DNA of 64,000 bases, from positions 4,030,001 to 4,094,000 of the forward strand of contig NZ_CP025815.1 in assembly GCF_003352045.1 (NCBI RefSeq), written 5' to 3'. This DNA comes from Sulfitobacter sp. JL08. Its GTDB lineage: Bacteria > Pseudomonadota > Alphaproteobacteria > Rhodobacterales > Rhodobacteraceae. The notes under the pieces were generated by a model that saw nothing but the letters and a program-made list of their open reading frames with translations, did not search any database and was not told the DNA's origin. Positions 9,368-18,826 of this stretch are shown here, piece after piece. Positions within the stretch are counted from its first letter, which is position 1. The number at the start of each line of letters is the position of its first letter. Both the position numbers and the translations under genes were made by a program.

Positions 9368-10033
9368 ATGGCCCGCCTATTTCATGTTCCCCTGTCACCG
9401 TTCTGCCGGAAAGTAAGGCTGAGCCTTGCCGAAAAGAAAATCGAGGTTGAACTGGTTGAAGAGAGGTACTGGGAGGCGGATCCGGATTTTCTGCGTCGCA
9501 ACCCCGCCGCCAAGGTGCCGGTGCTGAAACTTGACGGGCTGATGATGGCCGAAAGCGGCCCGATCTGCGAATACATCGAAGAAACCCGACCCGAACCGCC
9601 TTTGTTGCCCAAGGATTCAGTGGGCCGCCTGGAAGTGCGCCGCCTGGTGAACTGGTTTGATGACAAATTCCATCACGAAGTGACATCAAAGCTTTTGTAC
9701 GAACGGGTGAACAAAAAGGTCATGGGGCATGGGTTTCCCGACAGCCGGAACGTCAAGGACGGCGCCAAGGCCATCAAGTACCATCTTGATTACATGACAT
9801 GGCTTTTGGATCACCGCCGCTGGCTGGCCGGCGATCACATGTCACTGGCTGATTTTGCCGCGGCTGCACATCTGAGTTCACTGGATTACATTTCCGACGT
9901 CGACTGGAACCGCTCTGACGTGGTCAAGGACTGGTATGCCAAGATCAAATCACGGCCTGCATTCCGGTCCATACTGGCCGATCAGGTCCCCGGCTTTCCG
10001 CCGCCACGCCATTACAATGACCTTGATTTCTGA
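9368..10033 (+). CDS. fzlA: GST-fold protein, probable FzlA (FtsZ-binding)
   Basis: A 221-residue glutathione S-transferase-fold protein. The N-terminal thioredoxin-like part has PLSPFCRKVRLSL, and the Pro loop reads KVPVLKL. What points beyond a generic GST is the C-terminus, PPRHYNDLDF, which from memory matches the conserved tail of alphaproteobacterial FzlA. FzlA binds FtsZ, curves its filaments and is needed for constriction in Caulobacter. The neighbourhood with queG and uppP also recurs in alphaproteobacteria. If the call is wrong, the fallback is a GST-family protein of unknown substrate. It stands alone between mtgA and queG on the same strand. Confidence 0.65.
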   Translation: MARLFHVPLSPFCRKVRLSLAEKKIEVELVEERYWEADPDFLRRNPAAKVPVLKLDGLMMAESGPICEYIEETRPEPPLLPKDSVGRLEVRRLVNWFDDKFHHEVTSKLLYERVNKKVMGHGFPDSRNVKDGAKAIKYHLDYMTWLLDHRRWLAGDHMSLADFAAAAHLSSLDYISDVDWNRSDVVKDWYAKIKSRPAFRSILADQVPGFPPPRHYNDLDF

Positions 10034-10096
10034 TCTTTCCGCCGCGATCAATTGCCTTTGCAGGAAGGGTGCCACCCCCGGCCCTCAACTTTCGAC

Positions 10097-11146
10097 ATGA
10101 GCGACGATCTGAAGAAAAGGCTGATCGAGGAAGCCCGAAACCTTGGATTTGTTGCCTGCAAACTGTGCCGCCCGTGGGACGTGCCAGAGGTGCGCGCGCG
10201 GCTGAATGCCTTTGTAGAGTCTGGATACCACGGACAGATGTCGTGGATGGCAGACCGGATGAACTGGCGCGGTGATCCGTCCGCACTCTGGCCCGAAGCG
10301 CAATCCGTTATCATGCTTGCCGACAGCTATGCGCCTGAACACGACCCGCTTGACGTGCTGAACCACTCCGAAAGTGGCGCCATTTCGGTTTACGCGCAAA
10401 ACCGGGATTATCACGATGTGGTCAAAAAACGCCTGAAAAGGCTGGCCCGCTGGCTGATCGAACAGCGACCCTGCGAAGTGAAGGTCTTTGTTGATACCGC
10501 ACCGGTTCCGGAAAAGGCGCTGGGGCAGGCAGCAGGGCTGGGATGGCAGGGGAAACACACAAACCTGGTCAGTCGGGAATGGGGCAATTGGGCCTTTTTA
10601 GGGTCTATTTTCACGACTCTGACACTGCCGACCGATCCCGCGGAAACCGACAATTGCGGATCCTGCCGTGCCTGTCTGGATGTGTGCCCGACAAACGCGT
10701 TTCCTGCACCCTACCAGTTGGACGCGCGGCGTTGCATTTCGTATCTGACGATCGAACATTCCGGCCCGGTTGACACAGATCTGCGGCCGTTGCTGGGCAA
10801 TCACATCTACGGATGCGACGATTGTCTGGCTGTTTGCCCATGGAACAAGTTTGCACTCAAAGCATCCGACATGAGATATGCCGCACGCGATGACCTGATA
10901 GCACCAAAACTGGCTGATCTGGCGAAACTGGATGATGCAGGGTTTCGCAGCCTGTTTTCCGGTTCGCCCGTAAAACGGATCGGTCGCAACCGCTTTGTGC
11001 GAAATGTTCTTTACGCCGTGGGAAATTCGGCCGATGCGGGCCTGACAGAAACCGCCCGCTCGCTGGTTGAGGATCCGGATCCGGCGGTTTCCGATGCGGC
11101 ACGCTGGGCGATTGACCGGCTGGGCCGGGCCGGATCGGCAAAATAG
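10097..11146 (+). CDS. queG: tRNA epoxyqueuosine(34) reductase
   Basis: QueG performs the last step of queuosine synthesis, reducing epoxyqueuosine at position 34 of tRNAs with GUN anticodons. It uses cobalamin and two 4Fe-4S clusters. The 349-residue protein shows VDTAPVPEK with the conserved Asp, then two ferredoxin-type motifs, [12 protein letters not shown] and [10 protein letters not shown], and a C-terminal HEAT-like helical end. The start at 10097 (MSDDLKK) fits the family; a frame 15 codons longer exists. Its need for cobalamin fits with cobO being present at 35.1 kb. The gene contains one copy of the recurrent TTTTTAGGGTCTATTTT word at 10595. Confidence 0.95.
   Translation: MSDDLKKRLIEEARNLGFVACKLCRPWDVPEVRARLNAFVESGYHGQMSWMADRMNWRGDPSALWPEAQSVIMLADSYAPEHDPLDVLNHSESGAISVYAQNRDYHDVVKKRLKRLARWLIEQRPCEVKVFVDTAPVPEKALGQAAGLGWQGKHTNLVSREWGNWAFLGSIFTTLTLPTDPAETDNCGSCRACLDVCPTNAFPAPYQLDARRCISYLTIEHSGPVDTDLRPLLGNHIYGCDDCLAVCPWNKFALKASDMRYAARDDLIAPKLADLAKLDDAGFRSLFSGSPVKRIGRNRFVRNVLYAVGNSADAGLTETARSLVEDPDPAVSDAARWAIDRLGRAGSAK
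10595..10611 (+). repeat. TTAGRGWCTRTTTT-type word in queG
   Basis: Reads TTTTTAGGGTCTATTTT, across codons for FLGSIF. TTA and GTC/TCT-type codons are unusual for this GC-rich gene. Confidence 0.45.
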
Positions 11147-11222
11147 GCCATCCAATGCCGTTTAAAGACTGGCAACGTCCCGTCTTTTGATTAAACCGCT
11201 ATCAAACAGGAAGGAGACAGAC

Positions 11223-13229
11223 GTGTCAGTATTGTTGGGCGTAGATACGGGCGGCACCTATACAGATGCGGTTCTGATCCGGGATGATGAAACCGTAATT
11301 GCCAGCGCCAAATCGCTGACCACGCGGCACGATCTGGCGGTGGGCGTCGGCGGCGCGGTGGCTGCGGTTCTGGACCGGTCAGGCATTGATGTTGCGGACA
11401 TCGCGATGGCGTCGCTGTCGACGACACTGGCCACCAACGCGCTTGTCGAAGGTCAGGGGGGCCGTGTTGCCTTGATCTATATCGGTTTCAAGGAACGCGA
11501 TCTGGCAACACATGGCCTGTTGGAAGCCTTGAAAGGCGATCCCTATCTGGTGCTGGGCGGGGGCCACAATCACGCAGGCGGACAGGCGGCACCATTGGAC
11601 GAGACGGCGCTGGTTGCCTTTCTGGAAGACCATAAAAACGATGTTTCGGGATTTGCCGTTGCGGCGCAATTCGCAACCCGCAACCCGGCACACGAATTGC
11701 GCGCCGCCGAACTTGTCCATTCGGTGACAGGCCGGCCTGTTTCGTCGTCTCATCAACTGTCGGCGAAACTGAATGGCCCAAAGCGCGCGATGACAGCGGT
11801 TCTGAATGCGCGTCTGATCGGCATGATCGATCGGTTGATCGGGCGGGCCGAAGACAAACTGCGCGATCTGGGCATATCCGCACCCTTGATGGTCGTTCGG
11901 GGTGATGGTGCGTTGATATCGTCAAAGATGGCACGGGAGCGGCCGATTGAAACGATCCTGAGCGGGCCTGCGGCGTCTATTGTCGGGGCGCGGTGGTTAA
12001 CCAAGGCGGATCACGCGCTGGTTTCGGATATCGGGGGCACCACCACGGATGTGGCCGTTCTGAAAGACGGGCGGCCCGCCATTGATCCGGGTGGCGCACG
12101 TGTCGGGCCTTACCGGACAATGGTCGAAGCCGTCGCGATGCGCACGACCGGTCTGGGGGGTGACAGCGAAGTTCATTTCATTTCGGAAGGACTGAAAGGC
12201 AGCGTAACCCTGGGGCCGCGCCGTCTGTTGCCGATATCGCTTTTGGCGATGGATGCACCTGACATTGTCCTGGCGATACTGGAAGCGCAATTGCGCGCTG
12301 CCGTGCCCGGCGATCATGACGGGCGATTTGTGCGCGCTGTACAAGGCCAGACCATAGAAGGTCTGGGACCGCGGGAAGCGGCCGTTCTTGAGCGGATCGG
12401 CGATGCTGTTCATCCGGTGGGGCACATATTGCGAAACCGGGTCGAAATCGGATCCCTCAAGCGACTGGTCGAACGCGGCCTTGTCCAGATTGCAGGCCTG
12501 ACACCGTCTGATGCCAGCCACGCGCTTGGCCTGTCATTGGTCTGGAATGTCGATGCTGCCCGGATGGCGCTGATCCTGTTTGGACGTCGGCGCACCGGCG
12601 CTGGTGAAACCCTTGCGCAAAACCCTGACGATATGGCCCGGATGATCATCGATCAACTGACGGAACAAACGTCGTTAGCTATATTAGAGACTGTTTTTTC
12701 AGAAGAAGACAGCGATTTTGGCCTGACGCCCGAACAGTTGGCACGCCATGTCCTGACCCGAAAGGGGTTCGATCGCCACGCGGGTCTGATCCGGTTCGAA
12801 GCATCGGTCAACGTGCCGGTGATCGGTCTGGGCGCCTCCGCCCCGACCTATTATCCCGCGGTTGGCAAAAGACTGCACTGTGAAATGATCCTGCCCGAAC
12901 ACGCAGGTGTGGCCAACGCCATCGGTGCCGTTGTCGGGCGGGTCACAATGCGCAAAAGCGGCACGATCACATCGCCGTCCGAAGGGCGATATCGCGTGCA
13001 CCTTGATACGGGCCCCGAAGATTTCGGAGATTCCGAACAGGCCCTCGTACGGCTTGAGACTGTCTTGCGCACTGCCGCAGACGGGGATGCCCGCGCCGCC
13101 GGGGCGGGCGATATCCAGATATCGGTAACACGGGATGTAAAAAAGGCCGCTGCGGAAGCCCGCGAGGTGTTCATCGAAGCAACTGTGGTTGTCGAAGCGT
13201 CGGGGCGCCCGCGCATTGCAGTCGGGTAA
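11223..13229 (+). CDS. hydantoinase/oxoprolinase family protein (HyuA-type subunit)
   Basis: This 668-residue protein has the ASKHA-type ATPase fold of hydantoinase A / 5-oxoprolinase N-terminal halves. Visible motifs are GVDTGGTYTDAVL at the N-terminus, LSGPAAS near 248, and the phosphate-binding DIGGTTTDVAVL near residue 270. Such enzymes use ATP to open cyclic amides such as 5-oxoproline or N-methylhydantoin, normally with a HyuB partner. No hyuB gene is present next to it, so the substrate and even activity are uncertain. I chose the GTG at 11223 because AGGAAGGAG sits 7-8 bases upstream. It ends at a hairpin shared with msrA. Confidence 0.85.
   Translation: MSVLLGVDTGGTYTDAVLIRDDETVIASAKSLTTRHDLAVGVGGAVAAVLDRSGIDVADIAMASLSTTLATNALVEGQGGRVALIYIGFKERDLATHGLLEALKGDPYLVLGGGHNHAGGQAAPLDETALVAFLEDHKNDVSGFAVAAQFATRNPAHELRAAELVHSVTGRPVSSSHQLSAKLNGPKRAMTAVLNARLIGMIDRLIGRAEDKLRDLGISAPLMVVRGDGALISSKMARERPIETILSGPAASIVGARWLTKADHALVSDIGGTTTDVAVLKDGRPAIDPGGARVGPYRTMVEAVAMRTTGLGGDSEVHFISEGLKGSVTLGPRRLLPISLLAMDAPDIVLAILEAQLRAAVPGDHDGRFVRAVQGQTIEGLGPREAAVLERIGDAVHPVGHILRNRVEIGSLKRLVERGLVQIAGLTPSDASHALGLSLVWNVDAARMALILFGRRRTGAGETLAQNPDDMARMIIDQLTEQTSLAILETVFSEEDSDFGLTPEQLARHVLTRKGFDRHAGLIRFEASVNVPVIGLGASAPTYYPAVGKRLHCEMILPEHAGVANAIGAVVGRVTMRKSGTITSPSEGRYRVHLDTGPEDFGDSEQALVRLETVLRTAADGDARAAGAGDIQISVTRDVKKAAAEAREVFIEATVVVEASGRPRIAVG
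12684..12697 (+). repeat. TTAGRGWCTRTTTT-type word in the hydantoinase gene
   Basis: Reads TTAGAGACTGTTTT, codons for LETVF. The local ATA TTA GAG ACT GTT TTT TCA run is notably AT-rich for the gene. Confidence 0.55.
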
Positions 13230-13249
13230 GGCGGGATTGCCCCGCCTTA
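13227..13249. terminator. bidirectional hairpin between hydantoinase gene and msrA
   Basis: A perfect inverted repeat TAAGGCGGG / CCCGCCTTA with a 5-base loop begins at the hydantoinase stop codon and lies 7 bases from the msrA stop. It could end transcripts from both sides; no long T-run follows on either strand. Confidence 0.5.
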
Positions 13250-13255
13250 CGCCTG

Positions 13256-13768
13256 CTAGGATGCTTTCGCTGTTCTTTTGGGCAAGACCCAATCCGCGCG
13301 CGGGAAATGACAGGTGTAGCCATTTGGAATCCGCTCAAGATAGTCCTGATGTTCCGGTTCTGCCTCCCAGAAATCTCCGACAGGTTCCACTTCGGTCACC
13401 ACGGGTCCGGGCCAAATGCCGGATGCGTTGACATCGGCAATCGTATCAAGCGCAGTTTCCCGCTGCGCCTCATCCACATAGTAGATCGCTGATCGATAGC
13501 TTAGCCCGCGATCATTTCCTTGGCGGTTCAGGGTTGTCGGATCGTGGATCTGGAAAAAAAGCTCCAGCAAATCGCGAAAACTGATTGTGTTAGGGTCGAA
13601 AATCACTTCGATCCCTTCGGCGTGGGTGCCGTGATTGCGATAGGTTGCATTTGGAACGTCCCCGCCTGTGTAACCCACACGGGTCGACAACACCCCGGCG
13701 CGCTTGCGGATCAGATCCTGCATGCCCCAAAAGCAACCACCAGCCAAAACTGCGCGTTCCTGTGCCAT
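13256..13768 (-). CDS. msrA: peptide-methionine (S)-S-oxide reductase
   Basis: MsrA reduces the S-epimer of methionine sulfoxide in proteins and free methionine. The 170-residue protein carries the GCFWG active-site motif near residue 11 and the conserved TGG and [10 protein letters not shown] segments. There is no signal peptide, so it is cytoplasmic. It is the second gene of a two-gene unit: the msrB stop and msrA start share one base at 13768. Together with the glutathione peroxidase that follows on the other strand, this forms an oxidative-damage repair patch. Confidence 0.96.
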   Translation of the reverse strand: MAQERAVLAGGCFWGMQDLIRKRAGVLSTRVGYTGGDVPNATYRNHGTHAEGIEVIFDPNTISFRDLLELFFQIHDPTTLNRQGNDRGLSYRSAIYYVDEAQRETALDTIADVNASGIWPGPVVTEVEPVGDFWEAEPEHQDYLERIPNGYTCHFPRADWVLPKRTAKAS

Positions 13769-14217
13769 TACGATATATCCTCTATCTGGTTCAAATAGGC
13801 CCCGTACCCTTCGGCCTCCATATCATCGCGGTGAATAAACCGCAGCGACGCCGAATTGATGCAATAGCGCAGCCCGCCCCGATCAGCCGGCCCATCGGGA
13901 AACACGTGGCCCAGATGGCTGTCGCCATGGGTGCTGCGCACTTCGGTACGGATCATGCCCAGCGATGCATCGCGCAATTCCTGCACATGGGCAGGTTCGA
14001 TCGGTTTCGTGAAACTGGGCCAGCCGCACCCGCTTTCGTATTTGTCAGCCGATGCAAACAGCGGTTCGCCAGATACGATATCCACGTATATTCCCGGCTC
14101 CTTGTTGTTCAGCAAAGCGCCGGTGCCGGGGCGTTCGGTTCCGCTTTCCTGCGTCACATGATATTCTTCCGGTGACAGGCTGGCGATCACGTCCGGATTT
14201 TTTGTGTAAGTGGTCAT
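13768..14217 (-). CDS. msrB: peptide-methionine (R)-S-oxide reductase
   Basis: MsrB reduces the R-epimer of methionine sulfoxide. From the ATG at 14217 it has 149 residues; an upstream in-frame start at 14232 would add five. The catalytic Cys lies in RYCINSASL and a second Cys in SGCGWPSF. The two CxxC pairs that bind structural zinc in many MsrB proteins are absent: the stretch before GEPLF reads GIYVDIVS. This is therefore a zinc-free form. It is translationally linked to msrA. Confidence 0.95.
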   Translation of the reverse strand: MTTYTKNPDVIASLSPEEYHVTQESGTERPGTGALLNNKEPGIYVDIVSGEPLFASADKYESGCGWPSFTKPIEPAHVQELRDASLGMIRTEVRSTHGDSHLGHVFPDGPADRGGLRYCINSASLRFIHRDDMEAEGYGAYLNQIEDIS

Positions 14218-14361
14218 ATAGCCTCCGATCAATTGGTCAGGATGATTAGATGGCGCGCCGCGCCAGGAATAAAAGTGTTATTTCAAGCCACTCGCGCTGT
14301 CGTGTTGTGATCTGGCAACCGGTTTTGTCCGTACATATATCACATAATAGGGAGAGCAATC

Positions 14362-14883
14362 ATGATCCGTTGGGTTTTTGCAGCACTGTTTGCAGTCATC
14401 AGCAGCATGGCCCTGGCACGTGGCCCTGTCGGTGTGTTTCCTTCGATTGATGGCGGAACCTTGGATATGTCCGAATGGTCCGGCCAACCGGTTCTGGTTG
14501 TGAACACTGCGTCGCAATGTGCCTTTACCGGCCAATATGCCGAATTGCAGGCGTTATACGATACCTACAGATCGCGGGGTCTGGTTGTGCTGGCTGTTCC
14601 GTCCGATGATTTCAATCAGGAACTGGATACCGCCGCCGAGGTCAAAGAGTTTTGCGCGCTGAACTACGATATGGATCTGCCGATGACGGACATAACATCT
14701 GTTAAAGGCACGACAGCGCATCCGTTTTTCAAAGCCGTCAAGGCACAAACCGGATTTGTTCCGAAATGGAATTTCAACAAGGTGCTGATCGGGCCCGACG
14801 GTGCCGTCGTCGCGACCTGGGGGTCGGCAACAAAACCAACCTCGCGCAAGATCACGGCGCAGATAGAGCCATTGTTGAACTAG
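14362..14883 (+). CDS. exported glutathione peroxidase family protein
   Basis: A 173-residue glutathione peroxidase homologue with an N-terminal signal peptide (cleavage expected after ALA near residue 19), so it should act in the periplasm. The peroxidatic residue is Cys53 in NTASQCAFTGQY, where animal enzymes have selenocysteine, and the WNFNK motif is present. Bacterial members often use thioredoxin-type reductants rather than glutathione. AGGGAGAG precedes the ATG at a good distance. It converges on the GlxA regulator gene with a 4-base overlap of the ends. Confidence 0.92.
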   Translation: MIRWVFAALFAVISSMALARGPVGVFPSIDGGTLDMSEWSGQPVLVVNTASQCAFTGQYAELQALYDTYRSRGLVVLAVPSDDFNQELDTAAEVKEFCALNYDMDLPMTDITSVKGTTAHPFFKAVKAQTGFVPKWNFNKVLIGPDGAVVATWGSATKPTSRKITAQIEPLLN

Positions 14884-15878
14884 TCCGATCCGGGCCACAA
14901 GAGACCGGTACCAACAGCGTCATGGCTGGGATTGGTGCCAAATTCGCGCCGGTAACTTTTTGAAAAATGCGACGGAGAGCGAAACCCGCACGCCACTGAT
15001 ATTTCGGTGATCGACATTTGGGTCTGACGCAGCAATTCGCGCGCCCGTTCAAGACGCAGCCGCAAATAGTACCGTTTGGGCGATTGCCCCAGATGTTTCG
15101 CAAACAGCCGTTCCAACTGGCGGGACGACAACCCTGTCACGACAGCGATATCGTCAGAGCTTAGCGGATCTTCAACATTGTTTTGCATGATCTGCAACGC
15201 CAGAGACAGCTTGGAGTGCCGATATTCACCCCCGACCCGCAAAGACATACGTTGCGCGTGGGAATGCCCGCGCGGTGCCGTATAGATCATCTGGTCCGCA
15301 ACCCACCGCGCCAGATCCACACCGTAATCTTCGCTGACCCTGTGCAACATCAGATCCATCGAAGCGGCACCACCGGCTGTTGTGAACACTTTCCCGTCGA
15401 CCGAATAAATACTGTCTTCCATGATCACGTCTGGCAACAGCTCGCTTAGTGCCGTTTTATATTCCCAATGCGTTGTCACCCGTTTCCCGTTGATCAGACC
15501 GGCCAATGCCAGCGTATATGTACCGCTAGACAACGCGCCAAAATCCATACCCTTGCGGGTTTCGCGCCGAAGCCAGTTCAGGATAGGTTTGGTGCTTGCG
15601 CGGCCCACGTGTTCTCCTGCGCAAACGATCAGGGTTTCGCTTCTGTCCAGCGGCCCCAAGGCATCATCAACCTCTACCGTTACGCCGTTCCAGGCCCGCA
15701 CCGGTTGACCGGTTTCACCTAGTAAACGCCAGGCATAATAGGTGCCATGGTCCAGATGCCGGTTGGCAAGCGACAAGGTTTCAAGGGCACAGGTGAAACC
15801 CAATTGCGAAAAACCCGGCAACAGCAAAAAAACATATCGTTTTGGCGCCTGTGCCGGTTGGGTTTGGATATCTGTCAT
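14880..15878 (-). CDS. GlxA family transcriptional regulator (DJ-1/PfpI plus AraC HTH)
   Basis: A 332-residue regulator with an N-terminal DJ-1/PfpI amidotransferase-like domain (residues about 14-180) and a C-terminal AraC double helix-turn-helix (about 220-320, with SITEISVACGFRSPSHFSKSYRREFG). This layout is that of GbdR, CdhR and ArgR-type activators, which often govern glycine betaine, carnitine or arginine catabolism. The cysteine of catalytic DJ-1 proteins is replaced here (GALSSGTY), as usual for sensor domains. No obvious target operon adjoins it, so its ligand is unknown. Confidence 0.9.
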   Translation of the reverse strand: MTDIQTQPAQAPKRYVFLLLPGFSQLGFTCALETLSLANRHLDHGTYYAWRLLGETGQPVRAWNGVTVEVDDALGPLDRSETLIVCAGEHVGRASTKPILNWLRRETRKGMDFGALSSGTYTLALAGLINGKRVTTHWEYKTALSELLPDVIMEDSIYSVDGKVFTTAGGAASMDLMLHRVSEDYGVDLARWVADQMIYTAPRGHSHAQRMSLRVGGEYRHSKLSLALQIMQNNVEDPLSSDDIAVVTGLSSRQLERLFAKHLGQSPKRYYLRLRLERARELLRQTQMSITEISVACGFRSPSHFSKSYRREFGTNPSHDAVGTGLLWPGSD

Positions 15879-15946
15879 CAGGTTTTTTGTGCAATCGAAG
15901 GGCTTTGAACCCCAGTTGCGATTGCTGCCCCGCTCAAGTCAACCCG

Positions 15947-16843
15947 CTATGGATCAGACCAGGAGCGCGATTTCAATTTGCCGGATTGGCGCGACACCTG
16001 AACTGCCAGAATACCTGCGGCAATAATTGACACGCCGATGACGTCCCGCGGGCCCAGCGCTTCGGCCAGAAAAAGCGATGCGATCGCCACACCGAAAAAC
16101 GGATTGAGAAAATGGAACGTCGCAGCGCGCGTTGCACCGATCCGGTTGACCAGAAAGAACCAGACCAAGGTCGCGATCAACCCGGGAACAAGCGTTGTAT
16201 ACGCAAACGCGATGGCGAGTGTCGGTGTCGGGTTAAGCCGCGGCGTTTCAAACAACAAGGCCACAATGGCAAGTGCCACGCACCCCACCAACATCTGCAA
16301 CCCAACAATCATCAGAAAACTTCCACCTGATGTCGCCCGCCGCACCGCCATTGTTGCAAATGTCAGCGCAAGAACGCCAACGCAACACAAGGCAAGGCCA
16401 TAGAGATCAACGCCACCCTGAAAACGGGCGCCCATGATCAGCACGACCCCGATCATGCCAAGCACCAGCCCCAGAATACCCAGCGGCTTCAACCGTTCGC
16501 CCAGAAAGGCCCAGCTGGCCACGGCAACCAGCAACGGCATGGTTGATGCGATGATCGCGGCGAGGGACGCTTCGATCGTTTGCATGGCGACAAAAAACAA
16601 ACCCAGATAAAGCGCGTTCTGACACACGCCAAACAGGATCGTTGCACGCCACTGGTCCGATGTCAGATGCCAGCTTTGCCCCATTGCGCGGGCAATCGCT
16701 ATGCCCAGAAGGCCAGAGATCAGATAGCGTACTGACAGCGCTAACAGCGGCGAGGCATCCACAACGATAAAGCGGGCGGACGTAAAGGCAGAGGACCACA
16801 TAAGGGCAAAAGCCAGCCCCATGCCAATTGCGCGCGTGTCCAT
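15947..16843 (-). CDS. DMT family (EamA) transporter
   Basis: A 298-residue membrane protein with ten predicted hydrophobic segments in two EamA repeats, the layout of the drug/metabolite transporter superfamily. Typical pieces are FALMWSSAFTSARF in the first helix and LNPFFGVAIASLFLAEALG in the second repeat. Substrates of this family vary widely (amino acids, purines, drugs) and cannot be predicted here. It lies downstream of the HU gene on the same strand but is separated from it by a strong hairpin. Confidence 0.88.
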   Translation of the reverse strand: MDTRAIGMGLAFALMWSSAFTSARFIVVDASPLLALSVRYLISGLLGIAIARAMGQSWHLTSDQWRATILFGVCQNALYLGLFFVAMQTIEASLAAIIASTMPLLVAVASWAFLGERLKPLGILGLVLGMIGVVLIMGARFQGGVDLYGLALCCVGVLALTFATMAVRRATSGGSFLMIVGLQMLVGCVALAIVALLFETPRLNPTPTLAIAFAYTTLVPGLIATLVWFFLVNRIGATRAATFHFLNPFFGVAIASLFLAEALGPRDVIGVSIIAAGILAVQVSRQSGKLKSRSWSDP

Positions 16844-16861
16844 TCAGTCTGCCCCAATTAG

Positions 16862-16890
16862 AAAGGGTCGCCCCATCGGGACGACCCTTT
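16862..16890 (-). terminator. terminator after the HU gene
   Basis: Arms AAAGGGTCG.CCC and GGG.CGACCCTTT (one mismatch, 3-base loop) lie between the HU stop at 16915 and the DMT transporter start. This is a compact strong stem, well placed to end the HU transcript. Confidence 0.7.
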
Positions 16891-16914
16891 CCGCAATTCG
16901 AAACAAGGTCAAGA

Positions 16915-17202
16915 TCAGCCGTTAACGCTGTCTTTCAACGCTTTGGCAATCGTCATCTTGACGACTTTGTCCGCGTCTTTCTTGAACTGTTCACCTGTGG
17001 CCGGGTTGCGCACCATGCGCTCGGGCCGTTCGCGGCAATAGATTTTGCCAACGCCGGGCAATGTTACGGCGCCGCCGCCGGAAACTTCGCGTGTGATCAG
17101 CGCACACACTGAATCCAGCGCACCTGCTGCTGCTTTTTTGTCTGTTCCCATTTCATCGGCCAGTGCGGCGACGAGTTGGGTTTTGGTCATTGGTTTCGCC
17201 AT
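16915..17202 (-). CDS. HU family DNA-binding protein
   Basis: A 95-residue histone-like protein. It has the HU/IHF fold: an N-terminal helical dimerisation part (TKTQLVAALA), then the GVGKIYCRERPERMVRNPATGEQ arm segment containing the conserved RNPxTG that intercalates into DNA. It would bend and compact DNA without strict sequence preference. The GGAGACC ribosome site precedes the ATG. The gene is monocistronic judging by the hairpin that follows it. Confidence 0.95.
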   Translation of the reverse strand: MAKPMTKTQLVAALADEMGTDKKAAAGALDSVCALITREVSGGGAVTLPGVGKIYCRERPERMVRNPATGEQFKKDADKVVKMTIAKALKDSVNG

Positions 17203-17353
17203 TTTAGGTCTCCTTCGGCTGCCCGAAACTTAGGGCCTCATTCGCGTAATGTAACGGAATATAGTGTAGGAACACAACGAATAGTGGTTAAGCGCAAGAG
17301 GAAAACAGCGCTTTTTTGCCCTTTTTTGCGGGTTTTTCACCCAAAAGGCCGTT

Positions 17354-18826
17354 TCAAAGGAACGCAGTCTCGTCAAAAGACCGTAATTTCCGGCTGTGAA
17401 GCCGATCCAGAGGCATGCCACGCAACGCTTCCATTGCCCGGATTCCGATCATCAAATGCCGCGCAACCTGGGTCTTGTAAAAGTCTGATGCCATCCCCGG
17501 CAGCTTCAATTCGCCATGCAGTGGCTTATCGGAAACGCAAAGCAGCGTGCCATAGGGAACCCGAAAACGATACCCGTTCGCTGCGATCGTGGCGCTTTCC
17601 ATGTCCAGAGCAATTGCGCGGGATTGCGACAGACGCTGCACCGGCCCCGACTGATCGCGCAGTTCCCAGTTGCGATTGTCGATCGTGGCAACCGTTCCGG
17701 TGCGCATGATCCGCTTCAGCTCGAACCCTTCCAGTTTGGTCACGGCAGCAACCGCTTGTTCCAGAGCAATCTGGATTTCGGCCAACGCCGGGATCGGGGT
17801 CCAGACCGGCAGATCATCGTCCAGAACATGATCTTCGCGCAAATAGGCATGGGCCAGAACGAAATCGCCCAGCGCCTGCGAATTCCGCAAACCGGCGCAG
17901 TGTCCCACCATCAGCCAGGCATGTGGCCGTAAAACGGCGATGTGATCCGTTGCGGTTTTGGCGTTTGAAGGGCCGACACCGATATTGACCAGAGTTATAC
18001 CGGACCCGTCCTCGCGCTTCAGGTGGTACGTGGGCATTTGCGGCAACTTCAACAGGTGATCCAATGGCGCGTCAGCAGACGTGATCACCATGTTTCCCGT
18101 GCTGACAAAGCTTGTATATCCGCTGTTCGGATCGGCAAGCTGGGAACGCGCGAACGCTTCGAATTCGGCGACGTAGAACTGATAGTTGGTGAACAGAACA
18201 TGGTTCTGAAAATGATGCGGGTCGGTTGCGGTGTAATGCGCAAGGCGCGCCAGTGAATAATCCACGCGCTGGGCCGTAAACGGGGCCAGAACACCGACAT
18301 TGTCCGGGGTCGCGTAGGTTCCGTTTACGATATCGTCGTTTGTGGTGCTCAGATCAGGGACATCAAAGTAATCGCGCAGGATAAAATCGGATGCGCCTTC
18401 CTGTGGAACATCAAGCGTTTCGTCACCGACAACGGCAAAATGCACGGGAATCGGTGTATCGGACAGCCCGATCTGTACGGGCATGCCGTGGTTTTCGATC
18501 AGCAGCCCAATCTGCTGGATCAGATAGTTCCGAAACAGATCCGGGCGCGTGATACTGGAGGCATAGGTGCCCGGTGCCGCGACATGACCGAAACTGAGCC
18601 GCGTATCCACATGCGCATAGCTTGTGGTGGTGAACCGGATTTCTGGATAAAAGGCCCGATACCGCGCGGTCGGGTATCCTTCTTCCATCGCGCGCCTGAA
18701 ATTTTTCCGCAAGAATCCGGTGGCTGTTTCGTACATCAGTTCAAGCCGCGCCACGGCGGCCTTGGCATCCCGAAAGGTTTCGGCTTCGGGCACATCCGGC
18801 GTCTTGATGGTGCTTATCTCGGTCAT
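17354..18826 (-). CDS. amn: AMP nucleosidase
   Basis: AMP nucleosidase splits AMP into adenine and ribose 5-phosphate, adjusting adenylate pools. The 490-residue length matches the full-length proteobacterial enzyme, with an N-terminal Amn-specific domain and a C-terminal phosphorylase-like domain (IALDMESATIAANGYRF near residue 410). Its ATG overlaps the stop of ade by four bases, so the two genes form a coupled unit. Adenine released here is the substrate of the neighbouring enzyme. Confidence 0.95.
   Translation of the reverse strand: MTEISTIKTPDVPEAETFRDAKAAVARLELMYETATGFLRKNFRRAMEEGYPTARYRAFYPEIRFTTTSYAHVDTRLSFGHVAAPGTYASSITRPDLFRNYLIQQIGLLIENHGMPVQIGLSDTPIPVHFAVVGDETLDVPQEGASDFILRDYFDVPDLSTTNDDIVNGTYATPDNVGVLAPFTAQRVDYSLARLAHYTATDPHHFQNHVLFTNYQFYVAEFEAFARSQLADPNSGYTSFVSTGNMVITSADAPLDHLLKLPQMPTYHLKREDGSGITLVNIGVGPSNAKTATDHIAVLRPHAWLMVGHCAGLRNSQALGDFVLAHAYLREDHVLDDDLPVWTPIPALAEIQIALEQAVAAVTKLEGFELKRIMRTGTVATIDNRNWELRDQSGPVQRLSQSRAIALDMESATIAANGYRFRVPYGTLLCVSDKPLHGELKLPGMASDFYKTQVARHLMIGIRAMEALRGMPLDRLHSRKLRSFDETAFL

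Noticed and set aside
14362-14883. Possible selenoprotein (glutathione peroxidase)
   Set aside because: The active-site codon is TGT (Cys53); there is no in-frame TGA.
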